From contig NC_092050.1 in the NCBI RefSeq assembly GCF_003086295.3, positions 156,246,699 through 156,310,698 of the forward strand: a stretch of 64,000 bases of DNA, given 5' to 3'. This document shows, piece by piece, positions 10,896-22,499 of the stretch (position 1 is its first letter; every line of letters starts with the position of its first letter). The DNA is from Arachis hypogaea. Its lineage: Eukaryota; Streptophyta; Magnoliopsida; Fabales; Fabaceae. The notes beneath the pieces were generated by a model. The model did no database searches. It was not told where the DNA came from and saw nothing but the letters and a program-made list of their open reading frames with translations. The position numbers and the translations under genes were made by a program.

Positions 10896-13500
10896 TCAAT
10901 GTAAATTACCTTGCACACTGGAATTTGGTTCCCTACTCACATGATCATTCAATGAAAAACTCATTCCTAAAGGAAGATCCAATGAAAGCCTCCTTTCATG
11001 TGATGCCATATACTTCTGTTGTTGCATATTTATCTGAAAATTTCCCATGATCAACTCTTCTTTATGCAACAGAGGATCAATAAATTGAATATTCGCCACG
11101 CTACTTCTATCTTTGTGAAAATAGATTCCAAGTTTCTTGATAGCTGGTCCCCTTTGGCCACAAGACTTAATTGTACACACAACATGATTCCATTCATTTT
11201 TTAAAATCACTTCATTCACTTTGGACTTCATCAATTTTGGATCAGTAATAAATATATGATCCACTAATTGATTGGATGTCTCCACTGATTCAAGATGTTC
11301 CGCTTGACCTCTGCTGCTGTTGATGATAAACTCCGGACAAATGTGTGTACGCGAAAGATCAACCGCAGGTCCAACAAGAACACATAAAGAGATTTCAGGA
11401 AGCTTGTTGCGAAACCAGAAAGAAATTGAATCATTGTTGCTACTATGCTCCACCCACTTTGGAATGCTACTACTTGGAAGAACAAAATCCTTGGCTCCAT
11501 CCTCATGCAATTCCTGTTGGTCAAATACATTTCATACTTTTAACAATATGTACTGCTTTGGTTCCAAAGAAGTTTTCATTTGAAACAAATTGATTACTAG
11601 AATTACTAGTCTGTACAATAGATAGTTATTTGAAACTGGAGATAATATTAAGAATATCAATTTTAAATGATCAAGTCCAATACATAGGGATAGAGGAACC
11701 TTGTTAAGTAACATGTTTTTGCTGGCGTAAGTCAAGGATATGCAGTTTCTTGCAGAGAAATACTTTATGTTTGGTGGAATCCCTTTAATTTCTCGAAGTT
11801 CTCTGCAGCCATTCAAACTAAGTGACCTCAAGGAGCAAAGTTCTTTGAGGCTTTCATCAAGAACTGTGAAATTATGCTCTGACAGGTCTAAATCTTCCAC
11901 ATTGCGAAACCAGGTAAGATAAGTTGTAAAAGATTCATGGAGCAAATCTGGTAGTTTGCAGGCAGAATGTTTTGCCTCCAAAGGTGCCATTGGACTCCCT
12001 TGTTCTTCTTCAACATCTACTTCAGACCTCGCAGAAGTCACTTTCTCAAAATTGTTAGTATATCCTTTAATTTTCCCAACATTTTTGGAAAATGTTCAAG
12101 ACTAGAGCATCCTGAAAGACAGAGATGTACAAGATTGGTCAACTTGATAGATGGAAATCTCTTAAGCCTCCTGCAACCTTGAGCACTCAATACGCTAAGT
12201 CTGTCTAAGAATACAATTGATTCGTCAATTTTAATTAAATTCAAGCACATATTCAATGATAGGTTTACTAAATTTGGGACTCCGGATATATCAGGTATCT
12301 CTTCTACATTAGAATCATCAAGATTTATGACCGTCAAGCTCATGTACTGCAACAAAAAAAACAAAAGGATGTCAAATGATGAAAAAACCTTAAAGATTTT
12401 TATTGTCATATGTAAAGGTTTTGGATGAAAGAATTTTAGACTTGCCTTTTGCTTTTCAAGAAACCTAACTGATTGTATACTCTTGCCGGATAATTGGAAT
12501 ATGACAAGTCCCTCCGGATGAAAATCAAGTGGTAAACAAGGTGAAGGATATTCCTCCCAATTCAACACTCTTAACCAATTTGGAAGATACTTGGGACCTT
12601 GGGAAAAATAAGTATGTCTAATAAACAGTGTTTTGAGATTTCTCATTTTCTTGAAAGCCTCTCCATCCCATCTTATTACTTTTTCAAACTTGGGAAAATC
12701 CATATGTATCATTTCAATTTTGTCAGATCCCTGTTAACACAAAACAACATCATTACATGTATAATTATATGTTTCAGGACTTTATTACACACATTTAGAA
12801 AAATATAAGGTCCTACTAATTCTATCCAAAGAAGTCGGAGAGCTGAAAATTTTCAAGGGATAATAAGAGCACTTAACTAAACCATTCATACTTATCTTAC
12901 CTATTCATTTCAAAAACTTGAACTATATCTTCAAGGATCCATAATCGACTATGCTTCCCAGGCTTTTTTGGTGATTCTTGATGAACAATGTCTCTACCCA
13001 TGTCTTGAATGAGTGCATGCAAGATTATTCCACGATATGCATCCATTTTTATTAGTGATTTTTCAACCAACACTTTAAGTCCGTATTCCAAGGAGTCGAC
13101 ATTATAATGAGCACAAAGTATCCTTTTGACATCTTTCAATTCACATCCATTGAAACAACAAGCAATATCAAGAAAAATTTCCTTCTCAAATTCCTCCAAT
13201 CCATCAAAGCTTACCTTAAGCACATTTTGTATCTTTTTATTGGGAATTCTTCTGTATTGATCTAATGCGCAGATTTCCACTGTTCTATACTTTTGCCCAG
13301 AAAGTTGGATCCCATAACTTCCAAAGCCAATGGTAGGCCAGAAGCATAAGTTACCACACTACTCAAGATGTCTAAGTAACTTCGATCAACTTTGTTAGTT
13401 TTTAAAGCTTTGAAACTGAGCAATTCTAGAGAATCTTTATCATTCAATTGACTTGCACTGAAGAGAAAAACGCGTGGCCTAGTTGTCCAAGATGCCTTCT
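10896..13500 (-). pseudogene. TIR-NB-LRR resistance gene remnant, N-terminally truncated
   Basis: Exons on the minus strand correspond, in order, to the ARC part of NB-ARC (13447-13262, YASGLPLALEVMGSNF), the winged-helix part (13280-12897, FLDIACCFNGCELKDVKRIL and LVEKSLIKMD), the first LRR exon (12712-12446, KMRNLKTLFIRH, LPNWLRVLNWEEYPS), further LRRs (12346-12050 and 12041-11700), and the post-LRR C-JID domain (11513-10896, VLPSSSIPKWVEH). Intact members are cytoplasmic/nuclear immune receptors. Here the TIR domain and the P-loop half of NB-ARC are absent. A GC dinucleotide insertion near 13270 shifts the frame between QWKSA and LDQYRRIP. A second frame break near 12040 removes several LRRs. 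The intron at 12445-12347 has a GC donor (GCAAGT). Legume TNL genes are commonly clustered, so a functional paralogue may lie nearby. Confidence 0.88.
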
Positions 13501-13614
13501 TTCACTACTGCATGTTGCTCCAATGATGAAATTTAATAGAAACATCACTGCAACAACGATACACAAATCCATAAAAATGAAATAGGCCCCACAATGCAAA
13601 ATCAATGGTGAGAG

Positions 13615-14375
13615 ATGTGGTATTGTTATCCTACAGGCTTAACACTATCTGAAAGGAAAACATATGATATAGTGAACTTAATAAAAATTAAATTTTTTGT
13701 CATGTACCAAATTCCTCTTGCTAATCTTGTAAAGCTGACTTCACAACAATCTTTTTAAATTTTTCTCCAAGCTCTGACCATTCAGCTTTGATTTCTTCCT
13801 GGTTTTCCTTTGCCAAGTCATGCTCATGTTGCAAACGTGGTACTTTCTCCTTCATCACATCCATTTGAGCTTTCAGTGCCTTTCCTTCCACGTAGACATC
13901 TCTTTTTCTCTTTCGAGTCGTGTTCTGTTCTTTTCGACAAGCCATGATGTTAGCATTAGTAGTTCTGATTTGCTTTTCTAGCTCCTCTTTCATTTCCTCC
14001 AAACGTGCCAACTTTGCCGCAGCTCTTTCCAAGGTCTCCACCGTATCATTGAACTGATTCTTGTTATTTTCAAGGTCTGATTTTAAGTTATCAGCTCTCA
14101 ACAGTTCTGAAGCAGTGGACTCAACTTTCATGTTTGCTTCAATGTAGCTACTACTACAATGTGCAAACACAGTTGAAGCTTCAGATATCAATGCTCTCAT
14201 TGCTCCTGATAAACCATCATTAGCAGACAAAGTGGAGAGATACTCTAAGCTGGTTTTCATGATGCAGCAATGTTAAGCATCCAAGAACACTGAAGCATCA
14301 TTATTATTGATGGTGACGTCTAGTACTATTTTCAGTGCTTCCTTGGTCTCTTCATTTGGAGAAAATGAAATAACA
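13615..14375 (-). pseudogene. coiled-coil protein gene remnant, copy B
   Basis: The longest ORF is 14260-13721, 179 residues from an ATG. It has a short N-terminal segment (residues ~1-45) and then a long heptad-rich, charged coiled coil (ELEKQIRTTNANIMA, KAQMDVMKEKVPRLQHEHD) ending KIVVKSALQD. It is the unbroken counterpart of the pieces at 7135-7440 and 9535-9760. The missing upstream exon in this copy suggests it is also incomplete, though the ORF itself is open. I do not recognise the family. It could be the C-terminal coiled coil of a larger protein. Confidence 0.55.
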
Positions 14376-14523
14376 TCTGTGCTAGGAGACAGAGACAAAC
14401 CCTATAGTAGGGTAAGAATCACTTGAAATTGGCATAATCCTGTAAATGCAAGATTACAAATTGACATGACCAGAAGCAAAAGTTTTTGTTTTATAGCCTC
14501 ATGTCTTCAAAGGTGGTTCTTTT

Positions 14524-15840
14524 TCACGGGTCATTATTCATTGTTACAGCTTGTCCTGCATAGCTACCTTCTTGAAGAGTAAAATTTAGATCTTCTAGCA
14601 TCTTATAGATATTGGCCAACTGAACACGTGACTGATTTCCTGCTGCAAATGTATGAAATCTACCAATGATCTCAACCTGTCTCCACCCACATTCTTTAAC
14701 CAGTCCTTTACCATCTATCAATTTTCTCATTGCATGCACCGAATGAGGTGTACAAATTAGCCATCAATACATAATTTCCAGAGCTTCCAGGACTAAACTC
14801 TAGTAACTTGACAGCAGCAAGCTCCCCGAGCTCAACATTACCATGGATCCTACAAGCACTGAGCAATGGGCCCAAGCTTGCACTTGTGCTTCCAAGGGCA
14901 TCCCCTGAATCGTATCTAAAGCTAAGTCAAGCCAACCAACTCGACCAAGAAGATCTACCAAGCAAGTGCAATGTTCTATCTTAGGAGTTATTCCAAAATC
15001 TTTTTGCATACTTAGGAAGTACTTCAATCCATCTTCTACTAACCCTGCATCGCCACAAGCCAGCAAAACACTGGTGTAAACAACAGCATCTGGAATTATC
15101 CCTTCTGTAGTTGTCATTTTGCGAAATAGGTCAATCGCTTCTTTCCCCATCCCATGAATAGCATAGCTATTTATCATGAAAGACCAAACAGTTAAATCTT
15201 TATCTGCCACTTCTTCGAATACTTCTTGGGCTTTCTTGATGCTTCCACACTTGGAGTACAAGTGTATAAGAGATGTTTGGATTTGTAGATCAAATTCCAA
15301 TTCATTTAGAGAAATATAATCTTCCATCTCTTTTGCTATGCTAATTGATCCTAAATCGATTGGTGGATCTGGTCTAAAATCTGTCCTTACAAGCCTTCTA
15401 AACAAATGCAACGCCTCCAATGGGTGATCTGAATGGGCATATCCTGCAATCATCAATGTCCATGAGAAAATGCTCTTTTTGATAATCAAATCAAATATCC
15501 TTCTAGCAGATGCAAGGTCACTGCATTTTGCATACATAGTTCTTAGCAAATTTTCAATGAACTCCTCTTTATCGCATCCACATTTGAGTACAAAAGCTTG
15601 AACGGATGAAGCTAATAAGAGATCTCCTACTTGTATACAACCAGATATAAGAATTAGAAATACAATAAAATCTATGCCAGTACGCTTCTGTGCGGCATTT
15701 CATCAAACACGTGGCGTGCACACTCAACATAAGTGCACTTAGCATATATGCCAACAAGTGCAGTTTGAACAAATAAGTCATCTTGGAAGCCAAGTCTCAG
15801 AATATGGCCATGAATCATAGTCCTATGAATAATGAAACCA
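14524..15840 (-). pseudogene. PLS-class PPR gene remnant, C-terminal part with E motifs
   Basis: Reading along the minus strand: LRLGFQDDLFVQTALVGIYAKC (about 15800-15700), a broken stretch with stops (15690-15560), a clear run of P, L and S repeats (15549-14860: TMYAKCSDLASARRIFD, IHLYSKCGSIKKAQEVFEE, SYAIHGMGKEAIDLFRKM, CLVDLLGRVGWLDLALDTI), then after a frameshift near 14860 the E/E+ region (14739-14524, LIDGKGLVKECGWRQVE). Intact PLS proteins edit organelle RNA. The N-terminal coding part lies apart at 17695-17880, separated by F-box pseudogene sequence. Confidence 0.85.
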
Positions 15841-16240
15841 AGGTAAAAGGGCTAAGTGATGCAGACTGCACTGCCATTTAAATAATGGATAATTATCCGA
15901 TTTGTTTTTATTAATACTTCAGATATCTAAAATTGATTCATGTGATATAATTTATTATTTTCTAACACCAAGAGTCGTATTTTTTAAAATATGAAACATA
16001 ATTGATCATTTTAAAATATTAGAATGTAATATAAATTGACTTATCAAATCAATTTCAACTACTAACATAGATATTAAAATTAGTTTTCATCTTAGATAGT
16101 TTACATACTCTTTCCACACCCTATTTGAGTACGTCTTACATTTAAATTTGTATATTTATTAATCAATTAATTTCTTTCGTGAAAGAGAAGAGACTTTCCT
16201 TATAAATCTATGTACCAAACATGCTTGTTTTGATATTAAT
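15841..16240. other. AT-rich spacer, left flank of the F-box remnant
   Basis: 15815-15955 is a diverged and shortened copy of 17695-17960, sharing the CATAGTCC-CATGAATAATGAA and GTGATATAAT landmarks. The rest is AT-rich with no ORF. Confidence 0.6.
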
Positions 16241-17275
16241 AGTGTGGATTACTTTTTCCGTGATGACATCAAAAGAAGCCAATTTATTGCTGTCGTCTCC
16301 GATATAAAATATTACATCACATTTGTTGCTCATTCTCTGGTTCACAAAATTTTGGAGAAGGTCCAAGTCTATATGAGAAAAGCTTCACTCAAGATTCCTT
16401 CACAGCAATTTCACCCAAAATGGATATTTCAATGCGTCTATTCTTAGTAAAAGAGGAAATCAGAGTAATAAACTCGTTGAGCACTACCAAAGTTCTGGTA
16501 GGGCTATCATCATTTTCTTGCAGCCAAACCATTGATGTGGTTCGAAACGTTTCAGTGCTGAGGTTAAATGACACAAGTACTTGTTCTTCGAGTCCATTAG
16601 TGGCATACTCCATTCAAGTATGCTATAGAAGCTTTATCTACATTTTCCTTCTTAGTCATTTCAAGATCAAGTTTCTTCCAACAATTACTTTTTAGTCAAA
16701 TTGGAGAAGATTCATCTAAGTAATAATGACTATAATATACACATTGAATCACTTTATAATCATCATTCACATGATCATAACCAAATCCATGAACCCTTAC
16801 ATGCCTATCAAAGCTGGGCTCATCTTCAGTAATACCCGAAGGAATAATTTTATGCTCGTCGATTTTAGGGTTCCAAAGTCCTATTATTACCTCACGACTT
16901 GGTCGTGCATAGTGACATATAATGCCATTAACACACTCCACAACCTCGCCAGGACCATAACTCTCAAACAGAGTTGGCAAAACTAATATAACCATGTTTT
17001 CATATCTCTCTCCAGAAAGCAAATGCACATTATTTTTATTACGGACATTTTCACCACTTTGGCAAAATAATCTCCATAGAAGGAGAGACGATAAACGAGC
17101 AGTTTTAGATTTTAAATTCTCATAGTACAAGCTCTTAAAATCAAAATTTTCAAGTAAATTTAGCCAAGACTTCGGCAGGTAACTAAATCGCTTCAAAGAT
17201 TTAATAGGTAATTTTGCTAGAATTTTCAGTGCAAGATCATTAGGAATCTGATTGCTATGGTTTGCCTTTTGTATT
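16241..17275 (-). pseudogene. F-box protein with FBA-type domain, pseudogene
   Basis: The minus strand from about 17275 reads IPNDLALKILAKLPIKSLKRFSYLPKSW, a typical F-box (binds SKP1 in SCF ubiquitin ligases). It continues to DESSPI and a stop at 16696 through FBA-type blocks (GIICHYARPSREVIIGLWNP, VHGFGYDHVNDDYKVI). The F-box-associated domain resumes in the next ORF (16613-16389: VSFNLSTETFRTT, SILGEIAVKES) and then meets TGA where the family usually has Trp. No ATG precedes the F-box in frame. At least one frame break and two stops make this a pseudogene. Confidence 0.85.
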
Positions 17276-17690
17276 GAAAAAAAAAATAAGGAAACATACA
17301 GAGAATGGGGTGCTGTGCTTTGTAGAATGAAATGAAAAATAAATTAGATTCCAACATACAAGTTTAGAAAAATTTGAATGGTATTACATTTTTGGGGTTC
17401 TATTTATTTCTCTCCTAATCAAGATCTCCAATATATAGGACTAAATATCAAACCAATCAAATTGATTGATTGGGAATATATATAGCAAATCTAAATAGAA
17501 TAAGAAAAAAAAAAGAAAGCCGATATAAATTGATTGACTGAAAATAACTACTTATCATTATTTGTGCTACTTTGTTTGAAAAAAAAATAAAAAAGAATTT
17601 TGAAAGTGAAATCAAAACATATAATTTGAAAAAATAACAAAACAAATTAAGTAAAAATAAAAGAAATGTGTTTTCTATTTATTTAATTGA
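17276..17690. other. AT-rich spacer
   Basis: Low-complexity A/T-rich sequence upstream of the F-box remnant. No gene or repeat boundary recognised. Confidence 0.6.
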
Positions 17691-17694
17691 AAGA

Positions 17695-17960
17695 ATCATA
17701 GTCCCATGAATAATGAAGGTGTTCCCATGCGCACCAGTATGTGAAACCATAGAAGTGTATATGTTTAAGGTTTCAGCAAAGAACCCAGTATTGATAGAAT
17801 CTCGAATCATCAAATTTCATGGGTTAAAGGGCTTTTTGAAGCTGCTAACTGATGCAGAACGCACTGCCACCTGAATGGACAATGATCCGATTTTGTTCTG
17901 ATTTGTTTTCCTTACTAATTCAGATATCCGAAATTGAGTCGTGTGATATAATAGAGGGTC
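17695..17960 (-). pseudogene. N-terminal fragment of the split PPR gene
   Basis: On the minus strand it reads GFFAETLNIYTSMV, then GAHGNTFIIHGT, the start of a PLS-class PPR protein, and the frame matches the piece that continues at 15830 (MIHGHILRLGFQ). A shortened second copy of this stretch is at 15815-15955, so the inserted F-box segment is flanked by direct repeats of PPR sequence. Confidence 0.7.
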
Positions 17961-18164
17961 CACACCGTAAAATAATTAAAATTATACTAATGTCTGAAGT
18001 GAATTAGTTTACATGTATGTCCTAAATATATGTAAATCCGAATCAAGTAAATTCAATTTATATTTTTTTAATATAAATTGAATCAATTGGATTCGATTTA
18101 CTATATATATTATATCAATCTTGACTCGATTTACTTATATATGTAATAAATTGAATTTAGTTGA

Positions 18165-19095
18165 TTTGATTTAATATTAATACATAGTATTGACATTTTT
18201 GTCAATAAAAAAATACTCTTATTTAGATTCAAATAAAATATCAAAAAAATCACAATGAATAAGAATAAAACTTTTGTATTTTATTATTTTAGTTTAAATT
18301 TCAAAAAATTGACATTTTTTATAAATTTATGAATGAAAAGTTGAAAACAAAACTTATAAATTTTAGGGTACAATTTTGCTCAATTAAAAATTAGAGGGCT
18401 AAATTGAGTTGGAAGTCAAATTTTAAAAGTAATCTTAAGTATTAACTCAAAATTATTGCTTTGATTTTTTAGAGTATAACGTCATTAAAACAATAAGTTT
18501 TATACTTAATTTCACAAATTAAATAATAATTTAATTGATGTAGTATTTTAATTAGTTTTCAAATTACATACTGTATAAATATAGTTGGTTATTATATCTT
18601 GTATAATTATCTGTTACTTCTGACTATGAAAAATTATAGCTTTAACTCCTATGTCACTTTGGAGGGCTATACTTTATATTAATTTTTTTAACATTAAAAA
18701 TTTCAGTAATAATTTTTTAGATGCTAATGAGTCAAATGATAATTTTTAATAAATTTTTAAAAATCGTTTACTGTTTAGTTTTACATTCATAAGTTTATAA
18801 AAATCTAAATTTTTTAGAATTTAAACTAAAACACAAAAGTTAGATTTCTATTCTTGTTTGTTTTAATTTTTTTGATATTTTACTATGATTATCTTGTTTA
18901 TTTTACTCGTTGCAAATTGTTTTATTGTACTTATCACTTATAGGTTGGACAGTGAAATGAAATGTCCACTAAGACAGAGATTGCAGAGCTAAAATTATTT
19001 TTGGAAGTGGAAACAGGATGTGCTCTTTTTCTTTATATTTTCAAAACAAAGATGAAAAAAAATAGTTTAGTACTAATACAGCTTATTTGTATGTG
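18165..19095. repeat. ~0.9 kb dispersed duplication, copy 2
   Basis: Same-orientation copy of 6250-7105, non-coding and AT-rich, with scattered indels; it has about 90 bp (around 18570-18660) absent from copy 1. It abuts the COX11 fragment on the right. Confidence 0.8.
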
Positions 19096-19241
19096 TTACA
19101 TAATATAAGATGCAAAAACTGATTTCAATATAATATCTTGTGTCTTGTGTGTCTGATACATAATTATTTTAGAAGTTTACTTTGAAAAGTTGACATTAAT
19201 TATTTTAGAAGTTGGCTTTGAGCTACTATATTTTTATCAGG

Positions 19242-19330
19242 AAATTATGGTGCAGTTCAATGCTGATATTGCTTATGGCATGCCATGGAAGTTTATTCCT
19301 ACTCAAAGGGAGGTTTTTCTTGATTTACAC
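19242..19330 (+). pseudogene. COX11 exon fragment
   Basis: After an acceptor-like TATTTTTATCAG, the plus strand reads EIMVQFNADIAYGMPWKFIPTQREV. This is the conserved core of COX11, the mitochondrial copper chaperone that builds the CuB site of cytochrome c oxidase. One exon only is present. It diverges after QREV and the rest of the gene (including the Cys-containing copper motif) is absent, so this is a fragment with no function expected. Confidence 0.8.
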
Positions 19331-19604
19331 CCTGTATCTTATTGCATGTATGCTGTATTTCCATCTTGAGATAGTATTATAACTTGGCAAGTATTCATTG
19401 AGGAACTTTTATTTTTAATTTCTTGGAACCGTTAAGTTTAGTTAGATTATATTATTCTATTAAAATTCCATTCTGCTAGCTTGGAGAGAACTGTTGGTGA
19501 TCATATTAAATAAGAAAGTTTGGTTGTGATAATTTAATTTTTATGGGGATTGATACATTATTTTTTGATCTGGTTCTAGTTGTATTTATGATTAATAGTT
19601 ACAC

Positions 19605-20480
19605 AAGATAAGTATGATTTTGGTTCCTAACGTAGAGATTGAAAATTTATTGTCTTCGACCTTTTTTTTGCTCTAAAATGGTCTCCAAGGTTTCAGTTTC
19701 TTTTAAAATCGTCCCTTTTACCAATTTAATTTTTTTTATTACCAAACTACCGCTCATTAAAAAAATTATAAAATAAAATAAATATAAAATAAATAAAAAA
19801 AAAGAAGAAAGAAAGGAATAGATACAGAGAAGGGAGTGGAGAGAGAAAGAAGAGGACGCGAGAAAAAGGGGCAGGGGGAGGGGGATGAAGGGGGACCGCC
19901 GCACCATCGCGCCACCGCACCACCACCACCATCTTCTTCTTTTTCTCTGCCGCACCGCACCGTACCACCGCACCGCACCACAGTGACCGCACCACCACAC
20001 CTTTTTCTTCTTTTTCTTCTGGGAACCGGATTTTTTGTGAAATTTCTGGATATTTTATAAAATTTGTTGTGGAATATTGTTGTTGCTGAAATTTGAATTT
20101 GGAGTATTGTTGTTGATGAATTTGTTGATTCTTGTTCAAAGTGTATGTTGCTTGAATTTTCTGATGATGATGATAATGATGACCATGATGATATTGGTGG
20201 TGGTGGTGGTAAGTTCTTGTTCAGTTTGGGCTTTTGGTTGATTTTGGAAAAAATTCTGATGATGATGACTATGATGATACTGGTGGTAGTTTTGGTTAGG
20301 CGTAGGCTTCTGGTCTGGTGATGGTGGTGGTGGTTAATTTTGAGGTGAAGGAAAAAAGGTATTTTCTTTGGACGATTTTAAAATAAACTGAAACTTGGGA
20401 ACTATTTTAAAGAGAAAAAAAGGTTAAAGACGAAATAAATTTTCAACCTCTACGTTGAGAACCAAAATCATACTTATCCG
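19605..20480. mobile_element. non-autonomous Mutator-like element, 876 bp
   Basis: Terminal inverted repeats of about 110 bp begin with GATAAGTATGATTTTGG and are matched by the inverted complement ending at 20480. A 9-bp target duplication flanks it: TAGTTACAC (19596-19604) and TAGTTACGC (20481-20489, one mismatch). Nine-bp duplications are typical of Mutator superfamily elements. The interior has a GC-rich CCGCACCAC-repeat block (19890-20000) and GAT/GGT-rich runs. ORFs there are low-complexity and antisense to each other, so I assign no protein. Confidence 0.85.
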
Positions 20481-20998
20481 TAGTTACGCCATAGACTCTG
20501 TGTTTGAACTTTGAAATTTGAATCTATTGGCTTGCAAAATTTCATTCTATCATAGTATCATGGGATAAGTTGAATATTGTACACATTCAGTGTTTATTTT
20601 ATATTTTATACAGGTAATTAACTTTTGTTATAATCGTAACATGATTGGTCTATAAAAATAATTAAGTGATGATTGATTTTTTATATCATTATGCAAGGCG
20701 TTTAATTCTCACCGATAAGGATCCTTTTCAAATTGTATTCTTTAGAGGGTAATTATAAATTGAACTACTAATAGTGTGTATTTTTATTATATTATGATGA
20801 ATTAATTAAAGTATATAAGAGAGACTTAATAAAAATAATGGGTGAAAAATTTGATGAATTGTTTATTTCTCTGGCAAGTAACATCAAACTCTTACGTTCC
20901 TTCTGTTTTAATGTGTTATAAAACGAATTATTAAATTCTAAAATAAAAATAACTCGTTATCTCATTGTTTCAATAAAACTATTAATTTTTTAACAAAA

Positions 20999-21134
20999 AT
21001 GTTATTTGTACACCAAAATCAACCACTAATGTATTTGTATATAAATATATGTGTGATTTAATTTATTTTTAATGTATATTTATATTCTAACATATATTTT
21101 ATACTAATAGCTGATTTTAGTATATATGTAACAT
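20999..21134. mobile_element. 136-bp MITE
   Basis: Inverted ends ATGTTA...TAACAT continue as imperfect arms (ACACCAAAATCAACCACTA on the left, complement of TAGCTGATTTTAGTATATA on the right) around an AT-rich core. No target duplication was resolved. Confidence 0.6.
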
Positions 21135-21897
21135 AATTCTTTTTTTAATTAAAGATTGTCATTACTTTATTTCTTCTGTTTATAATATGAATAAGTATAG
21201 AGAATTAATTTTTAATTATTTAATGATAACCAACTTTTAATTTTTTTTATTATAATAAAATTATTCTTTAATTCTCATTTTTTAGACATTTTAAAATTTA
21301 TGATTTTAGAGATGAAAATTTAATACTAGTTTAAATTTTAAAATAAAAAAAAATTAAAAATTAAATGATATTGACTGAACAAAATTTTCCTCTAATTTAA
21401 TCCTTATTATATCTACTTTTTTTTCTATTGTTAGAGAATATCATTACTATCTATTTATTTTTAATATATAAAATTAGGTACATAGATTTACCCACATTAC
21501 TTTTAAGTTATTTTTCTTCTTCTACTAACACCATATCAGCACCAACGCTTACTTGGCAAAATTTTAGAATCCACCACTCAAATCTTGCCAAATCAACTTT
21601 TATTTTCACATAAAAAAAACACAAAAAACAACTAAAAAATACAATAAAAATCAACAAATTAACTTTTTCCAAACCAATCCTTATTTCTAAAACAACAAAA
21701 ACACAAATTAACATTTACCCCAACAAAAAGCTCTCAAAACCAAAGAGCTTATTACCTTTCTCAAACTCTCACCCTCTTAGCACCTCTCCATACCAAGATC
21801 CTATTTCCTCCATCTTCTTCCGGTCCCATCCTATTTCCTCCATCCTCTTCCTGTCCCATGAGCCATTGTTTTTTCCTCAAAACAAATTGTACATCGC

Positions 21898-22060
21898 GAT
21901 GTCCATCTCCGGTGGAGCCGCATTGCATAAATTGCAGAAACTAGGGCAAACTCCATTCCTCCTCTTGCGGTTTTACTGTCAGAGCTCGATTCTGGGTCTC
22001 AGACCAACGTCATCATTCGGCGCCACCAACGTAGGAAATTTGTCTCAAGTATCTTCCTAA
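21898..22060 (+). other. small ORF, possible captured first exon
   Basis: ATG 21898 opens MSISGGAALHKLQKLG, then FLLLRFYCQSS, ending at TAA 22060. The Arg/Ser-rich, hydrophobic character and the codon use resemble a mitochondrial-type leader, and the upstream CT-rich leader (21770-21870) looks like a 5' UTR. I do not recognise the protein. It lies upstream of a Helitron 3' end and may be a gene fragment carried by it. Confidence 0.35.
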
Positions 22061-22499
22061 AAATTTTCAACTTTGCCGTTTACTCTTCTCATTGTTCAAT
22101 ATCATTTTCAATAGCCCTATTTATTTGTTATAAATAATAACATTTTAATTGTGAACTCATTGCAAGTAGCACAAGTTTATGTATTCCTCTTTTGTAAACG
22201 GTTTTGTCTAACACTCACAACCAAAATTAATGTGCATTTAAAATTATTGCTCCCTAGTTCCTATATACTATCGATTGCAATATTTCAACATCAAATTATA
22301 AATTGTTATTTTACATGTGGAGTACTTCTTCCACAATTTATATTTACGTGTTCTTCTTTTTCAAATTGTTATTCCACATGTGCAGTATTGCTTCTACAAT
22401 TTACTTAGAATGGATTATCATTCTTTGACCATGTCTTGTTCTCTTTGTTGTAGAAGGATTTGTAGTGGTAATGACAGACCGGAAGAGTTAATACCCAAA

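Noticed and set aside
11019..12182. Plus-strand ORFs across the TNL region
   Set aside because: Antisense shadows of the minus-strand LRR and C-JID exons.
19647..20139. ORFs in the Mutator-like element interior
   Set aside because: Low-complexity Pro/Arg/Phe sequence from CCGCACCAC and poly-T blocks, with no domain.
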